Source of the DNA: an uncultured Bacilli bacterium
GTDB lineage: Bacteria; Bacillota_I; Bacilli_A; RF39; UBA660
Direction of reading: 5' to 3'
NCBI GenBank assembly: GCA_934090595.1
Contig: CAKOJO010000007.1
Coordinates: 1 to 32,300 of the forward strand
DNA: 32,300 nucleotides
Shown: in pieces, positions 8,347-15,978 of the stretch
Layout of the letters: each line of letters begins with the position of its first letter
Numbering within the stretch: the first letter of the stretch is position 1
The notes under the pieces: model-generated
What the model was told of the DNA's origin: nothing
The model's database searches: none
The model's input: the letters and a program-made list of their open reading frames with translations, nothing else
Translations under genes and position numbers: made by a program

Positions 8347-9840
8347 ATGGGATACGAAGTAGATTATAATGAAAATAATAATAACAAACCATTAACACAT
8401 TATATTAAAAACTTTCTAGTGGGATTTCTATTAATAGTAATATTACTTTTATTACTAGTATGGATTTTCCCAACTAATTCAACAATTCAAAAACTATTAA
8501 ATAGTAATAAAGAAGAAACAAATGAATTCTCAAATTATTTCCAAGAAAACATCAATTTATTAAAAGATGTAGCAGAGTCTTATTTTACATTAGAAAGACT
8601 TCCTAAGAATGAAGGAGATAAAGTAAGAATTACACTTGGAGAAATGTTAGAAAAGAAACTTCTAATTAACTTAAGTGATGATAAAGGTAAAATGTGTAAC
8701 ATTGATAACACATATGTTGAAGTAACAAAGAAAAAAATAGAATATGAAATGAAAATTTACCTTTCATGTGGTGACGATGAAGACTATGTAATCGTATATT
8801 TAGGATGCTATGATTATTGTTCTAATTATGTTTGTGAAAAGAAAACAACAACTAAGACAACAACTACAAAAACAACAAATAATAACAATAAACCAACACC
8901 AACACCAGTAACAAAACATTATTGTAAAGTAGTAAACAATAAATACTATGACAATAAAGGAAATGTTGTAACAAAATCAGCATATGAAAAAGCATGTAAA
9001 AATACACCACCCACAACAAAATACTATTGTAAAGTAGTAAATAACAAATACTATGATAACAAAGGAAATGTTGTGACAAAATCAGCATATGAAAAAGCAT
9101 GTAAAAAATATCAATATTTATATGAAAAGAAAGTAGAAGCAACATATAGTAATTGGTCAGATTGGTCAAATGAAAAAGAATATAATCCAAATAATAACAA
9201 CATTGTTTGGGGTAAACAAGAATTAGTATGGAATGAAAAATATGGTTATGCAAACATAACACATAATAAAAAACAATATAGAAATGATACAACAAAACCT
9301 ATATTTGGAAAAGATGAGCTAATTAAAACATCATTAACATCTAAACAATGGACTTGTAAAAACTATTATTACTATATAAACCAAACAACAGGAAAAACAT
9401 ATAAAGCAACAAATTGGAAATATCAAGGAAAAGTAACACTTGGATATATTCCACAAAATACTAATACAGTAAAATATGAATATGTTGGATTTGACTTTGA
9501 TGCTTGTGCATCTAACTGTACACTAAAACCAATATATATATTCAAAAAATATACTAGAAGTGCAACAGTATCATCAACTTCTAAGAAAACACTTGAAGCA
9601 GAATGTAGTGAATTAGAAGAAAGAGAAGTTCCAATTTATACAACAGTATCAAGAATAATTGGTTATGAACAAAAAACTGTAACAGTAACAACAACTGAAA
9701 GAGTATATTACTATCATACAAAAACAAGAACACTTAAATCAAAAGCACAAACTTACAAAGTATGGTCTAATTCATCAAATGATACAAAATTAATTAAACA
9801 AGGATACAAGTATACTGGAACAAAACAAGAAATAAAATAG
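8347..9840 (+). CDS. Membrane-anchored surface protein with tandem Cys-containing repeats
   Basis: I do not recognise this 497-residue protein. An Asn-rich cytoplasmic start leads to one membrane segment (about residues 25-43), then an extracytoplasmic domain with several Cys residues, a Thr/Lys/Asn linker (about 168-190), and two copies of a 27-residue unit from YCKVVNNKYY to YEKACK, spaced 35 residues apart. A Tyr/Trp-rich C-terminal domain (about 260-497) includes SNWSDWS-like and YCK-like elements and further Cys. The build (anchor, Thr-rich stalk, Cys-bearing repeats) is typical of surface-exposed or adhesive proteins, but that is inference. The start ATG has AAGGGGGAT upstream and lies 13 bases after the previous gene. 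A terminator follows directly. Confidence 0.85.
   Translation: MGYEVDYNENNNNKPLTHYIKNFLVGFLLIVILLLLLVWIFPTNSTIQKLLNSNKEETNEFSNYFQENINLLKDVAESYFTLERLPKNEGDKVRITLGEMLEKKLLINLSDDKGKMCNIDNTYVEVTKKKIEYEMKIYLSCGDDEDYVIVYLGCYDYCSNYVCEKKTTTKTTTTKTTNNNNKPTPTPVTKHYCKVVNNKYYDNKGNVVTKSAYEKACKNTPPTTKYYCKVVNNKYYDNKGNVVTKSAYEKACKKYQYLYEKKVEATYSNWSDWSNEKEYNPNNNNIVWGKQELVWNEKYGYANITHNKKQYRNDTTKPIFGKDELIKTSLTSKQWTCKNYYYYINQTTGKTYKATNWKYQGKVTLGYIPQNTNTVKYEYVGFDFDACASNCTLKPIYIFKKYTRSATVSSTSKKTLEAECSELEEREVPIYTTVSRIIGYEQKTVTVTTTERVYYYHTKTRTLKSKAQTYKVWSNSSNDTKLIKQGYKYTGTKQEIK
8920..9106 (+). repeat. Tandem coding repeat, two 82-base units 105 bases apart
   Basis: Units at 8920-9001 and 9025-9106 encode an identical 27-residue module containing two Cys. 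I count five base differences between the units, all at third codon positions and all silent. A short Thr/Pro linker lies between them. Confidence 0.9.
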
Positions 9841-9842
9841 TA

Positions 9843-9868
9843 AGAGCGATTGAAAAATTGCTCTTTTT
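9843..9868 (+). terminator. Rho-independent terminator after the surface-protein operon
   Basis: AGAGCGATT pairs with AATTGCTCT (one G-T wobble) over a short loop and is followed by a T run. It closes the two-gene unit. Confidence 0.85.
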
Positions 9869-9869
9869 C

Positions 9870-9901
9870 TTGCATAAAATATTTAAAAATAGTATTATAA
9901 T
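9870..9901 (+). promoter_or_regulatory. Probable promoter of the HAD gene
   Basis: A -35 TTGCAT (9870-9875) is followed by TATTATAAT at 9893-9901. TATTAT gives a 17-base spacer and TATAAT a 20-base spacer. It lies immediately after the preceding terminator. Confidence 0.55.
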
Positions 9902-9921
9902 ATAAAAAGATGGAGGTATAT

Positions 9922-10413
9922 ATGGAAAAAATAAACTTATACATTGATTTTGATGGAGTTATATTAGATACAATAAATCCTTTATATCAAAAATTAAAAG
10001 AAGACAATGTTCCTGAAGAAAAAGTAAAAGAATTCTTTGTCAATTATGATTGGGCAAAAATAATAAAAGATAAATACATCATAAACGATAGCATTAATTG
10101 TATTCAAAAAATAATAGATAGTGAGAAATTTAATCTTGCTATATTAACACATGTAAATTCTCTACATGAAGCAGAACTAAAGATTAAATATCTAAGGAAA
10201 TATTTCAAAGATATAACAATTATACCTTGCCCTAAAGCAATATCAAAAACTAAAATGGTTCATACAAAAGATTCTGTATTAGTGGATGATTATGCAGGAA
10301 ACTTAAGAGAATGGGAACATGAAAGTGGAATTCCAGTCAGATTCTCTCAAAAGAAGAATGGAAAAGGCTTCAAAGTTGTTGATAAACTAGATCAATTAAT
10401 AGAAATGTTTTAA
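9922..10413 (+). CDS. HAD-superfamily phosphatase, possible 5'-nucleotidase (NT5C-like)
   Basis: This soluble protein has 163 residues. All four HAD motifs are visible: the nucleophile and general acid Asp9 and Asp11 in DFDGVILDT, the Thr in ILTHVNS, a Lys in KAISKTKM, and the paired Asp in LVDDYAGN. The short length and the order of motifs fit the deoxyribonucleotidase-like NT5C group, so nucleotide dephosphorylation is likely but not certain. GGAGG at 9912-9916 sets the ATG at 9922; the in-frame ATG at 9910 overlaps that site and is rejected. It has its own promoter. I see no terminator before the murA promoter, so read-through into murA is possible. Confidence 0.82.
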   Translation: MEKINLYIDFDGVILDTINPLYQKLKEDNVPEEKVKEFFVNYDWAKIIKDKYIINDSINCIQKIIDSEKFNLAILTHVNSLHEAELKIKYLRKYFKDITIIPCPKAISKTKMVHTKDSVLVDDYAGNLREWEHESGIPVRFSQKKNGKGFKVVDKLDQLIEMF

Positions 10414-10444
10414 TGTAATAAGACAGCGTTTCAAGGGACAAACA

Positions 10445-10473
10445 TTGCATTGTTTATAAAAACATGATATTAT
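10445..10473 (+). promoter_or_regulatory. Probable murA promoter
   Basis: A -35 TTGCAT (10445-10450) and a -10 TATTAT (10468-10473) are 17 bases apart, leaving a leader of roughly 70 bases before the murA GTG. No clear fold or gene is seen in the rest of 10414-10550. Confidence 0.6.
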
Positions 10474-10550
10474 AGTAAATGAAATTGAGAAATAGCAAAA
10501 TATATGATAAACGCATATACTAAAATATAAACAAATAGCGAGGTAGCGAA

Positions 10551-11819
10551 GTGAAAAAAATAATTATAAATGGAAATAAAAAACTGTCTGGAACAATAAG
10601 AATAAGTGGTGCCAAAAATGCTGCAGTAGCATTAATACCGGCAGCAATTATATCAGATGAGCCATCAACAATATGTAATATTCCTGAAATATCAGACATA
10701 AACTCATTAGAAAGCATATTATCTTTTTTAGATATTAAGACAAAAAGAGCAACAGAGTCAATGATAATAGACCCAACAAATATGCACAACAAATCAATAC
10801 CTGAAGAAATATCTAGCAAATTGCGAGCTTCATATTACTTTATGGGAGCCCTTTTAACAAAATACAAATATGTTGAAATGAATTTTCCAGGAGGATGCAA
10901 AATAGGCTCAAGACCAATAAATTATCATCTTGAAGGGTTCAAAAAATTAGGAGCAACAGTTACAGAAAAAGGCGATAAATATATAATAAAAGCAGAAAAA
11001 TTAAAAGGCACAGACATTACATTAGAAAAAGCCTCAGTTGGAGCAACAATAAACATAATGTTTGTAGCAATAAAAGCTGAAGGTACAACAACTATAAATA
11101 ATGCTGCCAAAGAACCAGAAATAATAAACGTTGCGCAATTCCTAAAAAGCATGGGAGCAAAAATAAGTGGCGAAGGTACAGAAAAAATAACAATCACTGG
11201 AGTGGAATACTTGTCAAAGGGTCAAACTGAAGTAATTCCAGACAGAATTGAAGCAGGAACATATGTAATAATGGGTTCCCTAATTGGGGAAAATCTAAAA
11301 ATAGATAACATAGTTCCAGAACATCTAAAATCATTGACTGATAAATTAAAAGAAGCAAATGCTAACATACAAATTGGAATAGACAATATTATGTGTAATA
11401 AAAGTGATAACTTGAAAGCAATCGATATAGTAACATCATATTATCCAGCCTTTCCAACAGATCTTCAACAACCATTTTCAGTATTTACAACGCAATGCGA
11501 AGGCCAATCAACAATAAAAGAAACATTATATGAAAATAGATTTATGCACGTTCCATATCTGAATAAAATGGGAGCTAATATAAAAACAAAAAAAGATACT
11601 GCAATAGTAATAGGAAAAACAAAACTAGTAGGAACAGAGGTAGTAGCAACAGACTTAAGAGCGGGAGCTTCACTAGTAATCGCAGGTTTAATCGCAGAAA
11701 ACAAAACCACTATATCCGAAGTAGAACACATTTTAAGAGGATATGAAGGCATAATTGAGAAATTAACAAACGTTGGTGCAGACATCAAAATAGTTGAAGA
11801 AATACCTGTTAATAGCTAA
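10551..11819 (+). CDS. murA: UDP-N-acetylglucosamine 1-carboxyvinyltransferase
   Basis: MurA performs the first committed step of peptidoglycan synthesis, moving enolpyruvate from PEP to UDP-GlcNAc in the cytoplasm. Length is 422 residues, normal. Visible motifs: SGAKNAAVALIPAAI at the N-terminus, the loop FPGGCKIGSRPINYHL with the reactive Cys116 (the residue that fosfomycin alkylates in this family), DRIEAGTYVIMG, FPTDLQQP, and LRAGASLVIAGLIA with EHILRGYE near the end. The start is a GTG with GAGGT at 10540-10544; no nearby ATG fits. It shows that this bacterium has a cell wall or at least the entry step to one, arguing against a wall-less Mycoplasma. It probably has its own promoter. Confidence 0.97.
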   Translation: MKKIIINGNKKLSGTIRISGAKNAAVALIPAAIISDEPSTICNIPEISDINSLESILSFLDIKTKRATESMIIDPTNMHNKSIPEEISSKLRASYYFMGALLTKYKYVEMNFPGGCKIGSRPINYHLEGFKKLGATVTEKGDKYIIKAEKLKGTDITLEKASVGATINIMFVAIKAEGTTTINNAAKEPEIINVAQFLKSMGAKISGEGTEKITITGVEYLSKGQTEVIPDRIEAGTYVIMGSLIGENLKIDNIVPEHLKSLTDKLKEANANIQIGIDNIMCNKSDNLKAIDIVTSYYPAFPTDLQQPFSVFTTQCEGQSTIKETLYENRFMHVPYLNKMGANIKTKKDTAIVIGKTKLVGTEVVATDLRAGASLVIAGLIAENKTTISEVEHILRGYEGIIEKLTNVGADIKIVEEIPVNS

Positions 11820-11835
11820 AAAAACAATAAAAATA

Positions 11836-11864
11836 TTGCAATATTTAAAAAAGTTTGATATACT
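11836..11864 (+). promoter_or_regulatory. rpmE promoter
   Basis: A -35 TTGCAA (11836-11841) and a -10 TATACT (11859-11864) are 17 bases apart. It gives a leader of about 50 bases containing a small hairpin before the rpmE start. Confidence 0.68.
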
Positions 11865-11885
11865 ATACAAGAATTAATTATTACT

Positions 11886-11901
11886 ATGACTTAAATGTCA
11901 T
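11886..11901 (+). promoter_or_regulatory. Small hairpin in the rpmE leader
   Basis: ATGAC (11886-11890) and GTCAT (11897-11901) form a perfect short inverted repeat around TTAAAT. It ends just before the ribosome binding site GGAAGGAG (11905-11912). Firmicute L31 genes are known to have structured leaders through which L31 may control its own synthesis. Whether this is such a leader is inference. Confidence 0.4.
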
Positions 11902-11919
11902 GGCGGAAGGAGATGCAAA

Positions 11920-12120
11920 ATGAAAAAAGTAATTGAAACAAAACCAACAAAATTTATATGTGCATGTGGTGAAACATTCACTGCAGACTCAACAAAAAAA
12001 GAAGACGAAATCCATGTTGAAATATGTTCTAAATGTCATCCATTCTATACAGGAAAACAAGGAACAGCAACTTTAACAGGTAATGTTGAAAAGTTTAATA
12101 AAAAATATAACAGAAAATAG
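11920..12120 (+). CDS. rpmE: Large-subunit ribosomal protein L31 (zinc-binding form)
   Basis: This 66-residue protein binds the 50S subunit near the central protuberance. It carries the zinc ligands of the C+ type: Cys14 and Cys16 in CACGETF, and Cys36 and Cys39 in CSKCHPFYTGKQ. The C-terminal VEKFNKKY is typical. The full-length start follows GGAAGGAG. It stands alone with its own promoter and terminator. Confidence 0.97.
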   Translation: MKKVIETKPTKFICACGETFTADSTKKEDEIHVEICSKCHPFYTGKQGTATLTGNVEKFNKKYNRK

Positions 12121-12142
12121 TCTTCTATTATCTGTTTTTTTT
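12109..12142 (+). terminator. Terminator after rpmE
   Basis: AACAGAAAATAG and CTATTATCTGTT pair with one mismatch over a TCTT loop, followed by eight T. The 5' arm overlaps the last rpmE codons. A second overlapping inverted repeat (CTGTTTTT/AAAAACAG, 12132-12150) follows. Confidence 0.8.
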
Positions 12143-12150
12143 AAAAACAG

Positions 12151-12179
12151 TTGACAAATAAACTAAATAATGATAAATT
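12151..12179 (+). promoter_or_regulatory. Promoter of the T-box/lysS transcript
   Basis: A perfect -35 TTGACA (12151-12156) lies 17 bases before a weak -10, TAAATT (12174-12179), with the overlapping alternative GATAAA at 12172-12177. Confidence 0.6.
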
Positions 12180-12185
12180 AAATGC

Positions 12186-12396
12186 ATATTTATGAAGCAG
12201 GTGCAAAAGCACAAGAATTATAGCAATGATTCAAAGAGAGCTAAGGGTTGGTGCAACTTAGCAACATTCTATAAGGAACTAAAACTGTGGAGATGGCAAA
12301 AGCCCGGTTAATAAACCGTTATCAGTAAGAGATATCAGTTAATGATAAGAAAGGTGGTACCGCGATAAAACGCCCTTTCATCATTAACTTTTTTTT
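12186..12396 (+). promoter_or_regulatory. T-box leader controlling lysS
   Basis: T-box RNAs bind the matching uncharged tRNA and then block a terminator. The conserved T-box element AAGGTGGTACCGCG is at 12351-12364. Upstream, AGAGAGCTAAGG...GGTG...CTTAGC (about 12235-12262) looks like the top of Stem I with the AGAGAG and GGTG elements. The run CTAAAAC at 12279-12285 could hold a Lys AAA specifier, in line with lysS downstream, but I could not fold the RNA, so the specifier is tentative. The terminator arms GTTAATGAT (12338-12346) and ATCATTAAC (12380-12388) enclose the T-box and are followed by eight T. This accounts for the whole gap between rpmE and lysS. Confidence 0.9.
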
Positions 12397-12418
12397 GTAA
12401 ATAAAAGGAGAGGATAAA

Positions 12419-13900
12419 ATGAAAGAATTTACAGAACAAGAATTAATAAGAAGACAAAAAGCTGAGGATTTACGTGCCAAAGGAATAGAACCATTTGGTT
12501 ATCGTATAGATTTAACTAGCAATTCCAAAGAAATAAAAGAAAAATATGGAGAAATGACAAAAGAAGAATTACATGAAGTAGAAATACCAGTAACAATCGC
12601 AGGACGTATAATGACTAAAAGAGGAAAAGGTAAAGTAGGATTCATGCATATTCAAGATAAATATGGTCAAATTCAAATATACGTAAGAAAAGATGAAATT
12701 GGGGACTTTGAATATGAACTCTTCGATAAAGCAGACATTGGTGATATAGTAGGAATCGAAGGACTAGTAATGAAAACCAACACTGGAGAATTAAGTGTAA
12801 AAGCTACAAAATATCATCACATAGTTAAATCACTAAGACCACTACCAGAAAAATACCATGGTTTATCAGACGTAGAAGAAAGATACAGAAGACGTTATGT
12901 AGACTTAATAATGAATGAAGAAGCAAGAAAAATTGCATTTGCAAGACCAAAAGTAATACGTACAATTCAAAATTTGCTAGATAGTGAAGGATATGTTGAA
13001 GTAGAAACTCCAATACTAGGAACAATACAAGGAGGAGCAGCAGCAAGACCGTTCATTACACATCACAATGCTTTAGATATTGATATGTATCTTCGTATAG
13101 CAACAGAACTACATTTAAAAAGACTAATTGTCGGAGGAATGGATGCAGTATATGAAATAGGAAGAATCTTCAGAAATGAAGGAATGGATAGAAACCATAA
13201 TCCAGAATTCACTACAATCGAACTATATAAAGCGTTCTCTGATATGGAAGGAATGATGGATACAGCAGAAAGAATAATCAAAAAAGTTTTAACGGAAGTA
13301 CGTGGAGAACTACAATTTGAATACAAAGGTCATATGCTTGACTTTGAAAAACCATTTGCAAGAGTTCACATGTGCGAAGCAATAAAAAACGAATGTGGAG
13401 TAGACTTCTTTGAAATAACTGATCTTGAAGAATGTAAGAAATTAGCACTAGAACATGGTATTGAAGTAGAAGATCACTTCCTATATGGACACATAGTGGA
13501 AGCATTCTTTGAAAAGTATTGCGAAGATAAAATTATTCAACCAACATTTATCTATGGACACCCAACTGATATAAGTCCATTATCAAAAAGAAATAGAGAA
13601 AATCCATTATTTACAGATAGATTTGAACTATTCATAGCAAACACTGAATATGCAAACGCATTTACAGAATTAAACGATCCAATTGATCAAAGAGCAAGAT
13701 TTGAAGCCCAAGTAGAAGAACAAAGACTAGGAAACGATGAAGCAAGCGACATGGATGAAGACTTCTGTGAAGCACTAGAATATGGACTTCCACCAACCGG
13801 AGGAATGGGAATTGGTATAGATAGACTAGTAATGCTAGTAACTGGAGTAGACACAATAAGAGAAGTAATCCTATTCCCACATATGAAAAACAGAGAATAA
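12419..13900 (+). CDS. lysS: Lysine-tRNA ligase, class II
   Basis: This enzyme charges tRNA(Lys) with lysine in the cytoplasm. The 493-residue length is normal. An N-terminal OB-fold anticodon-binding domain (about residues 55-150, with VTIAGRIMTKR and GFMHIQD) precedes the class II catalytic core. The core has YRRRYVDLI, motif 1 with VEVETPIL, motif 2 with IGRIFRNEGMDRNHNPEFTTIE, and motif 3 with GMGIGIDRLVMLVT. The ATG has AAAGGAGAGG upstream. A T-box leader precedes it and a small unknown gene follows 18 bases downstream, probably in the same transcript. Confidence 0.98.
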   Translation: MKEFTEQELIRRQKAEDLRAKGIEPFGYRIDLTSNSKEIKEKYGEMTKEELHEVEIPVTIAGRIMTKRGKGKVGFMHIQDKYGQIQIYVRKDEIGDFEYELFDKADIGDIVGIEGLVMKTNTGELSVKATKYHHIVKSLRPLPEKYHGLSDVEERYRRRYVDLIMNEEARKIAFARPKVIRTIQNLLDSEGYVEVETPILGTIQGGAAARPFITHHNALDIDMYLRIATELHLKRLIVGGMDAVYEIGRIFRNEGMDRNHNPEFTTIELYKAFSDMEGMMDTAERIIKKVLTEVRGELQFEYKGHMLDFEKPFARVHMCEAIKNECGVDFFEITDLEECKKLALEHGIEVEDHFLYGHIVEAFFEKYCEDKIIQPTFIYGHPTDISPLSKRNRENPLFTDRFELFIANTEYANAFTELNDPIDQRARFEAQVEEQRLGNDEASDMDEDFCEALEYGLPPTGGMGIGIDRLVMLVTGVDTIREVILFPHMKNRE

Positions 13901-13918
13901 TAACAAAGGAGAATAAAC

Positions 13919-14302
13919 ATGAAAATAGAAGGAATGGCAAAAGTAGCAATAGATGTTGATCCACAAAGCATAGATTTAACACCTATAGAATTAACTAAAG
14001 ATAACATTGACAAAGTTATATATAATTTATACAAAAGAATAGGCTTGGGAAAATATGTTTTAGCACCTGGTTTAACAGAACAATTATACCTAGACGAAAA
14101 TGAAGAAGGTATTTATTATCAAATGCCACACGAAGTGGCATCATACAATGTTGTAAAACCAAAACCAATCTTAGTAGCAACAGATGAAAAAACAATAGAA
14201 TTATTTAAATTGCTAAAACAATTAGAAAGTGGATTAAAAAAGTACATGGACGATTCAGAAGAACTAGTTGAAGCACATAAAATGAAAAAATCAATGAGAT
14301 AA
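13919..14302 (+). CDS. Small unknown protein cotranscribed with lysS
   Basis: I do not recognise this 127-residue protein. It is soluble and acidic to neutral, with no signal peptide or membrane segment. Predicted features by eye: strands around AKVAIDVDP at the N-terminus, a helix from about residue 28 (DNIDKVIYNLYKRIGL), a strand-rich middle containing YYQMPHEVASYNVV, and a C-terminal amphipathic helix (about 85-127) that may be a coiled coil. The ribosome binding site AAAGGAG at 13905-13911 supports the ATG. It lies 18 bases after lysS and before a terminator, so the lysS T-box would control it too; whether that reflects a role in translation is unknown. Confidence 0.85.
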   Translation: MKIEGMAKVAIDVDPQSIDLTPIELTKDNIDKVIYNLYKRIGLGKYVLAPGLTEQLYLDENEEGIYYQMPHEVASYNVVKPKPILVATDEKTIELFKLLKQLESGLKKYMDDSEELVEAHKMKKSMR

Positions 14303-14324
14303 GCACTAAATAAAGTGCTTTTTT
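14301..14324 (+). terminator. Terminator of the lysS operon
   Basis: AGCACT and AGTGCT pair around an AAATAA loop and are followed by TTTTT. The stem starts at the stop codon of the small gene. Confidence 0.85.
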
Positions 14325-14355
14325 CGTTAAAATACCACTTTTTTACATATTTTAC

Positions 14356-14384
14356 TTTATTTTTTTTGATAAAAGTGTGATAAT
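14356..14384 (+). promoter_or_regulatory. Probable extended -10 promoter of the transporter gene
   Basis: TGtGATAAT at 14376-14384 is an extended -10. A weak -35 TTTATT (14356-14361) lies 17 bases before the hexamer. The ribosome binding site AGGAGG follows at 14391. Confidence 0.55.
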
Positions 14385-14405
14385 TGTATTAGGAGGTTAA
14401 AAGAT

Positions 14406-15890
14406 ATGAAGAAAAATAATTTATTTAAGATATTAGGAATAGTCTTAGCAGGTTATGTTCTATTATCTTGGCTAGTTCCAATAGTAGTAAGCATATTTGG
14501 ATGGAAAGTCGAAGCATCATACCAAATTGGACTAACTAAATTCGGTTCAACATTTATCGATGCATTCGCAGGCTTCTCAAACGTTATCGTATTCATTCTT
14601 CTAATCGGAGGATTATATGCTGTAATGGATGCAACTGGAGCCTATAAACCTGCAATTGAAAAATTAGCAGAAAAATTCAAAGGAAAAGAAAAATTAGTCC
14701 TAATTACAATAATTGTATTGATGGCAATCATTTCATCAATAACAGGATTAGAACTAGGATTACTTATTCTATTCCCATTCATCATCTCATTAGTATTAAT
14801 GATGGGATATGATAAAATAATTGCATTAGTGGCAACATTTGGTGCAACAATCGTTGGTATGTATGGAGCAACATATGCAGGAACATTATATGGATACTTA
14901 GATGGATTCATGCAAACTAAACCAACAGATAATATTCTAGCAAAAGTAATATTATTTGTACTAGCTTTAGGACTATTAATTGGATTCACACTAATCTATA
15001 TGAAAAAGAACAACATGCTACAAGAAAAAACTGCTAACAAAGCAAAAAAATCAAAAGAAAAGGCTACTAAAAAAACAGTAAAATCTGAAACTAAAAAAGA
15101 AAAAGTTAAAAAAGCAGATAAGAAAGAAAAAACTGAAGAAAAAGAAAAGAAAGTATGGCCATTACTATTAGTATTAGGACTACTATTCTTAGTATTAATT
15201 CTTGGTACAACTGCTTGGGGTAACATCTTTAGTAGCAACTGGTTTGCAACAGCTCATGATACAATCATGAATAAATGGAAAATCGGAGGATTCGCAATAG
15301 TAGAAAAACTATTCGGTGGATTAGATGCATTCGGTACTTGGACATCATCAACTAGATATGTATCATACTCAATTATGATTCTATTTGCAGTAGCTACATT
15401 AGCAATAGTTTACAAAGTTAAACTAAAAGATGCCTTTGACGCATTCGTAAAAGGAATAAAAGAATATGTAGTACCAGCATTCTTAGCATTAATAGCATAC
15501 TCTATCTTCGTATTTGCTATTTACTATCCAGTACTAGGAGTCATTACTACTTGGATAACAGGATTAACTGATTCATTCAATATAGTAACATCTGGATTAC
15601 ATGCAATAATAAGCAGTGTATTCTACCCAGACTTCTCATACTATGGATACTACATTGTATATACATTTGTTCAAACTATTCAAGATACATCACTATATTC
15701 ATTAATAGGCTTAGTATTTACTAACTTATATGCATTAGTTATGTTAGTAGCGCCAACAAGTGTACTATTATTAACTTCATTATCAATATCTGAAGTTAAA
15801 TATACAGAATGGTTAAAATTCATCTGGAAATACGCTCTATGCTTACTAGTAATATCATTTATCGTATTTACAGTATTAACATTAATCTAA
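14406..15890 (+). CDS. Multi-pass membrane protein, transporter-like (possibly YfcC/IT superfamily)
   Basis: Length is 494 residues with about 10 to 12 hydrophobic segments. Notable segments: the N-terminal membrane segment (8-31); FGSTFIDAFAGFSNVIVFILLIGGLYAVMDATGAY (47-80), which resembles the start of YfcC-type ion or C4-dicarboxylate carriers; a Gly-rich TFGATIVGMYGATYAGTLYG stretch (144-163); and a long cytoplasmic loop (about 200-249) made almost only of Lys, Glu, Ala and Thr. Two hydrophobic blocks lie after the loop. The fold looks like two halves joined by the loop, common in ion-transporter superfamily carriers, but I cannot name a substrate. It has its own promoter and terminator. 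The start follows AGGAGGTTAAAAG. Confidence 0.8.
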   Translation: MKKNNLFKILGIVLAGYVLLSWLVPIVVSIFGWKVEASYQIGLTKFGSTFIDAFAGFSNVIVFILLIGGLYAVMDATGAYKPAIEKLAEKFKGKEKLVLITIIVLMAIISSITGLELGLLILFPFIISLVLMMGYDKIIALVATFGATIVGMYGATYAGTLYGYLDGFMQTKPTDNILAKVILFVLALGLLIGFTLIYMKKNNMLQEKTANKAKKSKEKATKKTVKSETKKEKVKKADKKEKTEEKEKKVWPLLLVLGLLFLVLILGTTAWGNIFSSNWFATAHDTIMNKWKIGGFAIVEKLFGGLDAFGTWTSSTRYVSYSIMILFAVATLAIVYKVKLKDAFDAFVKGIKEYVVPAFLALIAYSIFVFAIYYPVLGVITTWITGLTDSFNIVTSGLHAIISSVFYPDFSYYGYYIVYTFVQTIQDTSLYSLIGLVFTNLYALVMLVAPTSVLLLTSLSISEVKYTEWLKFIWKYALCLLVISFIVFTVLTLI

Positions 15891-15891
15891 T

Positions 15892-15917
15892 AAGAGCAAG
15901 CAATTGCTCTTTTTTTG
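15892..15917 (+). terminator. Terminator after the transporter gene
   Basis: AAGAGCAA (15892-15899) pairs perfectly with TTGCTCTT (15904-15911) around a GCAA tetraloop and is followed by a T run. Confidence 0.9.
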
Positions 15918-15978
15918 TTGAATAAAAAAAATTATTTTTTTAAATAGTCTACATACACTATTATTGGGTGATATAAAA

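Noticed and set aside
8864..9295. Long open frame on the - strand
   Set aside because: It lies entirely opposite the repeat-bearing surface protein gene, is mainly Leu/Tyr/His low-complexity and has no ribosome binding site. It arises from the AT-rich coding strand.
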